Positions 55,801-61,800 of a DNA stretch of 64,000 nt are shown here, piece after piece (position 1 is the stretch's first letter; the number at the start of each line of letters is the position of its first letter). The DNA lies in NCBI GenBank assembly GCA_013398955.1, contig VWPU01014826.1, positions 186,001 to 250,000 on the forward strand, in the 5' to 3' direction. Position numbers and translations under genes: made by a program. The notes beneath the pieces were generated by a model. That model saw nothing but the letters and a program-made list of their open reading frames with translations, had not been told where the DNA came from and did not search any database. Origin of the DNA: Callaeas wilsoni (lineage: Eukaryota > Chordata > Aves > Passeriformes > Callaeidae).

Positions 55801-58800
55801 GTTAGATGTAGCAGGAATTTAATTACTTCAGCTGTGTGGATGAGCCTGCTGTTAAATCTTTGTGATTCTCTGTTGCGGTACACCTTTAATGAGATTTTTT
55901 TTTTTTTCTAGAGAAACATGAGCCTCTAAATCACTTAGAGATAATTTTAAATAATATGTCCTTTCTATCTTCCATCATGTTTCCTTCCATATGTTTTCAT
56001 TTACCTGTTTGTCCTAGGGAAAAAGAAAAGATATTTTTGGCTCTGGGGCCAGACTGGTTTCTGCTGTTCACACAGAGCTACCTGCACTTCAGCACAGTTG
56101 TCCTGGGAATCAAGCTGCTTCTGTGCTTCCTCCACAATCGTTTGCTGCTGAACAAATTCAAGGAGGGGATAGTGGCTGGGCGTTGGCTGGAAAACAGCTC
56201 TTCAGGGTTGAGTATTCTAATGGGTATGTGTTGATTGAATGTTCCCAGAACACTGCCTTGATCCAGCTCAGTGGTAGATCATCACTGTGTACATGATAGG
56301 AGAATTCCCACTGATCTCAGCAGACCAAGAGTTTAAATTACTTTGAAGGGCAAATTTGTCCTGGTACTTCAGCATTTCTGTGCTGAAAAGTAGAAAGTAT
56401 TACTTCTCCCTTGCAGGTATTTAGCAATACTGATTAGCATCTGCAGGGACACGGGCCTTTTTGTGTTACACAAAATCTGACTGGTTGATAAGCCTGTGAG
56501 GTGTTCAGATGTCAACCTGTGCTCTGAAACCTTTTGTTTCTTTAAGATTTGTTCAGCTTGCTTTTTGATTATTAGACCTGTGGTTCTGGGAAAGGGAGGA
56601 GAAAGGAAGAATGATTCAGGGAGAATCCCCTATAACAAAAGTGATGGTGGGAAAAATTCTTATCTGTTAGTCTGGGGATGTTTTTTAAACTGTTGATACT
56701 GCAGCCTAGCAGACTACTGAGTGTCCAGGGACAGAGACAAATGAGGATAAAGTTGTATCAGTAATCCTTCTGCTGATATGACATTTATTTTTAGACACTT
56801 TCTTTTTCTTTTCCTTTAAAGATAATTTAAAAAGTCATCCTCCAGTGCCTGACAATGGCTACTTCTTGATTTTTGGATTTTCTGTGTTGCAAAAATGTCT
56901 GACTGATCATGTTCACATCCCTGAAATCTACTTGGTTGTGGCAGAGCTCTTTCTGGCAACTCCACAGTCTGAACCACCGGAAGCAGTCAAGGTATGAAAA
57001 AAAGTAGCAGACAAGCACCTGAAGATGCTATTACATTACTAGTTTGACATTTTATGCCCTTTTCCATGAGAGGATTATCAGGCAAGCTAACCCTACTTGG
57101 GTTTTGTGATAACAAAAACTATTCATATTTTTAAAATCAAGTTAGTTAACTTTGATTTAAGAAAATTTATGTTCAGGACAACCTTGTTTATGCAGATGTT
57201 AAATGTTACAAATTTAATAGGAGAGGAAGGAGCTGCTGGAGGTAGACACATGTTGGTTTTGCTCTGATGTAGAGAAAGCAGGCATTGTTCCTGAAGTATC
57301 ACCTATAATTCCCATCTCTTAATGAAATATCTTTCCTCCTGTGTAGAAAGATCTTGAGTCTATGTTGCAGTGGATCTTGCAGCACCACCTTACAGAGAAT
57401 GTCCTCAAATTTGGGTTGTGTGCAGAGGCAGCCGTGTTACTGCTGGAAATGGTTAGATTCACTGTGGACAAGGTAAGTGTTTTATTGCAAGGGCAGTGCA
57501 GCGTGAATGGCCAAACAGAGCGCCCAGGTGTGCCAGGTGCCAGTGGCAGCCTTTGCCTGTCATCCCTAGTCCTGCTCTGCCCTCAGAGGGCAATGCTGAA
57601 CGTGACCCCGAGCAGGGACTTCCAAGGGTCACAACAACTACTGCCCTGCTTGTGTAGCACAGGGTGTGATAGGCTCATGTTGAAGAGAGACCAGAGACAG
57701 ATCTTGCCCACAAGAGTACTCAATTTTTTCGTTCTTGGTGGTGATGATGATATGTCACCTTTCTGTTTTGGTGTATCTTCAGTTTGCAAGGTGGGAGTTG
57801 GCTACTGGCACCTTGTCTGACTTCTTTGCTGCTGTGTCATGCTTGCTTAGGAATACCAAAAGAGGAACAAAGATGAGCTTTTTTGAATGAGAGGAATGCT
57901 GCCTTGACCAGATGCACATTTGTCTGTGTTCAGCCTATTGCAGATGCAGAAGCCTCCTGGGCGATTGCCTATCCAGGGAATGTTATCGAGTTTCTGTGCT
58001 TGATCTATCACAGTTATACGCAGGACTCCATGTGGCACTGTCCTGACTTCTTGAAAGCTCTGGCTATGGTTGTTTTTCATTCAGGACCACCCAAGGTATG
58101 TGTATATGAGCTAGCACAAGCCCTTCAGATCAGAGATGGGTCACTAGGAGGAAAAAAATCAGTTTACAGGAGACTGAGTTAAGATGTATTGCTCTCTGCT
58201 TTCACAGGGTGGGTCTGAAGGCCTTTTGACTCCTGATGGTCCAGCCATTGCTGAAGGGAGAGGCTGTGCTGATCTCTCCTCTCTCCCACTGCTACCACAC
58301 CCTGCCAAGAAACAAGTGTGGGATTTTGTGCGCATCCTCCTGATGGACAGTCTTCTCCACATCCCAGCAAACAAACAAGGACATCCCCTTGAGCTGCTTC
58401 TTGAGGTTCATCATCAGGCTTTGCTGTTCTACTTTGCGCTGGGGGTGGAAGGACAGGACATATCCTGCTAATGATCTAGTAAAAAAAGTGCTGACAGTGA
58501 CAAGAGGAAAAGACTTTTCTAATTCCTCTGCATTAATGTGAATTAAGAAAATGCTGCCCCTGGAAAACAGAAAAGACATATTTCAGGCAATGTTTAATAT
58601 TGAAGAAAGGTGTGAAAAAAAAATCCTCTTCCTTTGTAATACCTTCTTGTCATTAGAGCACCCCTTGAATTTATAGAGAACAGAAAATCTCACATGGAGC
58701 ATCCTTTGTACTGATTTTTGAGATAACAAACTCAGTTCTCAAATAAACAAAAACCCCCTGTCTCCACTTTAAGTACAGATTAATACAAGCTGTAGCAGCT

Positions 58801-61800
58801 GGATCTGGATTATAGATTTCAACCCCACAAAGCACTCAAGAGTAGTCTGAAGAAAGGGTAAAATGAAATTTTAGGCTTCAACTCCAAATTGTCAATAGTC
58901 CAGGTGTCCCAGATGTGAGTTCTGATGCAGACTTAGCTTAGTAATACGAATAGTAATAAACATAAGCTTGACTGCAATCGTAATGAGTTAAATCATCCTG
59001 TGGAGCAAAAGCTCCCTAATGGTGCATGCAGCACTATCCCAAGGTTTGGTACAGTTAAAATAGAGTATGGGTTTCTGACTGTCTGAATCCTGAGCCTGCT
59101 AATGGAGCTGAATGTCCCTGAGCACAAGACCTGTTGGGAACCACCTGTGAGCCAAATTCTGGCCCTTTGCAAAACCTTGTTTCTGTTCGGTGTGCAGAAG
59201 GGACTGTGCTGGCTATCAGCTAGATGGTGTAGTCCTATGTATAATTTCCTGGTTTTCCAGCTAGGGAATGAAGTTCTGACATGTCATCTGTTGTCCAGTA
59301 GCTCTCCACATGTGCACTCTTGCTGAAAGTGAAGTTGACTCAGATTTCCTCTTTTCCTGCTGTACTAACGTGTATGCCATCACTATAAAGGCTTCTCCAG
59401 AAGATGCCACCGGTGAGCAGAAGAGACTTTTTCAGACAAAAGTTCTGCTGTCTGCTATGGATGTCTTTCAGGTTACCAGCCAAGGCGAGGGGAAAACGAG
59501 ACCAAGAGGTGAGTGGTGAGAATCAGATTGTTTAACTACTTGATATTTAGCATGTAGATAATTGCTAGAAAGGTTTGGAAACAATAGCTAGAAGGACAGT
59601 CCAGCTCAGCAGGTTCCACTGTCCATTCTATCTTGCTGTAAGCCAGTTTGCATAAATTATTGTAATTTTCTAATTTTTCCAGAGAGTCTCTTCCTTTTTT
59701 TTTCTTTTTTAGAAAAGATTCTGAATATTAAAATGGGAGTATGTAGAAAGAAACCTAGGTTTATCCTTGAATGCTTCTGGAAACAGGTCTATTAACTTAG
59801 TTGTTGCTACTCTCCTTTCTGAGTTGTTAAACCATTTCTTCCTTACAGCATTTTAGTGGGATTGGTTCCATCCTTAAGGTGGAGCTGTCATTTCCAGTCT
59901 GAGTAAGGTGTTTCTGCTAGACCTAGAGCCTTCTTAGATATGTCCCAGCCCTGAGATATTATGGCATGAGACTGTTCCTTCTCAGCTCTGGTAATCTCAC
60001 GTTTCACTTTTTTTTTTAAATTTCAGTTTGTTATGGAATAATCAACTCTTTTTTATCCTCTCCAGGGAGCAGTGATCCTCATGGTACTTCAGAATCAGCT
60101 GCATCCCTATCCATGATGAATATTGCTTATTTTGTTCAGAAGCTGGTTGAGAAGCTGAACAGCAGAATGTTTGCTGCTGACCCCAAGCAAATCCTGATCT
60201 TCATTGCCAAACAGATTATGTGGGTGAGTCACTTTTTTACCCCCAACTTTTATCAGCCTGTTGTAACATGCTATGTTGTACACTGAGGTCGTGATACTGC
60301 AATTCTGAAGAAGATGGCTGTAATCCATTTGGTGACTGTTTTGTCATTCCTGGTTTTTTTGCAGGAGAACATAACAGCAGTAAATTATAATTAGAGATAG
60401 ATGGTGTAGCATAAAGAAAGGATAGGTAACTCTTTTGTGACATTGTCTGTTGGCTGTGTACACATTGCTGAACAGGAATAAATTCATCTCTTCCACAGTT
60501 CTGAGGACTTCAGCAGAAATATAGAATAATAGAATTTTTATGTAACAGGTAGTTCAAGGGAATTTTGCTGAAATAAGTTTCCATCAGCTTAAATGAAGTG
60601 GGAGGAGTGGATTCTCCAGGAGAAAGTTCTTTGAGCAAGCCAAGTACTCTGCTGTTTTGTGTTTTCACAGGTCTTAGAAAGCTCTGTTTCTCAAAAGGAA
60701 GTTCTCCTCAGTGCCCTGTACAGCTGCTTAAACAGAGCCATCCTATACTGCCTATCCAGACCACAACAATCACTGCCTGAACAGTTTGATGTCCTGAACA
60801 CTCTCATTGTTCTGCAAGAGCAGTGGGACATTATTTTTGCAACTTACAACTCAAATAGTAATTTTGTCATCTGCCTGATGTACTGCCTTTGCCAACTGAA
60901 CTCGGGCAGGTACAAATTTTCATCTTATTATAATGTTTGTTTATATCTCTGTGCTGTACCTATGGAAGTGGGTGCAGAAGGGGAGATGCTACAGAACTTA
61001 GGCAATATCCAGTCTGGGGAATCACTAGAAGCTGAGATTGAGCTGGATCCAGCATTTCCAGCAACCTACTCACTTCAGAGTAGTCACTGCAGTTAACAGG
61101 CTTGAACTGATTTCAGTGGAGCTGGCTCACAAGCCCATCAGGAAAATGAGCATCTGGAAATCTTCCTGGGATGAGGTCTAGAATCACTCCTCAATCATGC
61201 AGGTGGCCGTTCTCCGGGACATCTGCATGGGGTAATTTAGTGAGATGTTTTTCTGATCCGGCAGTCCTTTGTGTGTGGGTACATTTAAAACCTATACAGA
61301 AGTGTGCATGGATCCTGTGATAGTTGTGTTATTGTTACTCGGATCTGAGCTGCAACATTTTAGTTGTTCTGACATTGGGAGTTTTGCCATTTGCCATTGG
61401 GCAGGGCTAGAACATCCATACCCCGTGTGCTATTCTTACAGATGTTGATATAACACATGTATTCTTGCTAATGTAAGCTGGGGAGTTACCTTGAAAGCTT
61501 AGTTGTGTGGAAAAAAACAAATATTGACGAGTGCTTTTTTTCACTATAATATTTCTTGTTTCAATGATAACTTTCTATACTGCTTTGATGGTCTGAATTG
61601 AATCCATTCATATAGTATCACACCAGAAACAAGCTGCACTTCCCAAGATCTTTTCCGGTTGTTGTTATTCCAGTCAGATAATAATTTCCAGGCCAAAACC
61701 GTTGAGATGGGGTAAGGATTGCTTTTATGGAGTAAGAGCAAAAACTTTTTTTTTAAAAACTAAAGTGCGGAAGGGTTTGTTATCCAAAAGCTAAACATAG

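Noticed and set aside
60910..61096. Open read-through of exon 35 into intron 35, acidic 62-codon tail
   Set aside because: A good donor is present and homology continues in exon 36. It could be a retained-intron isoform, but nothing in the sequence supports it.
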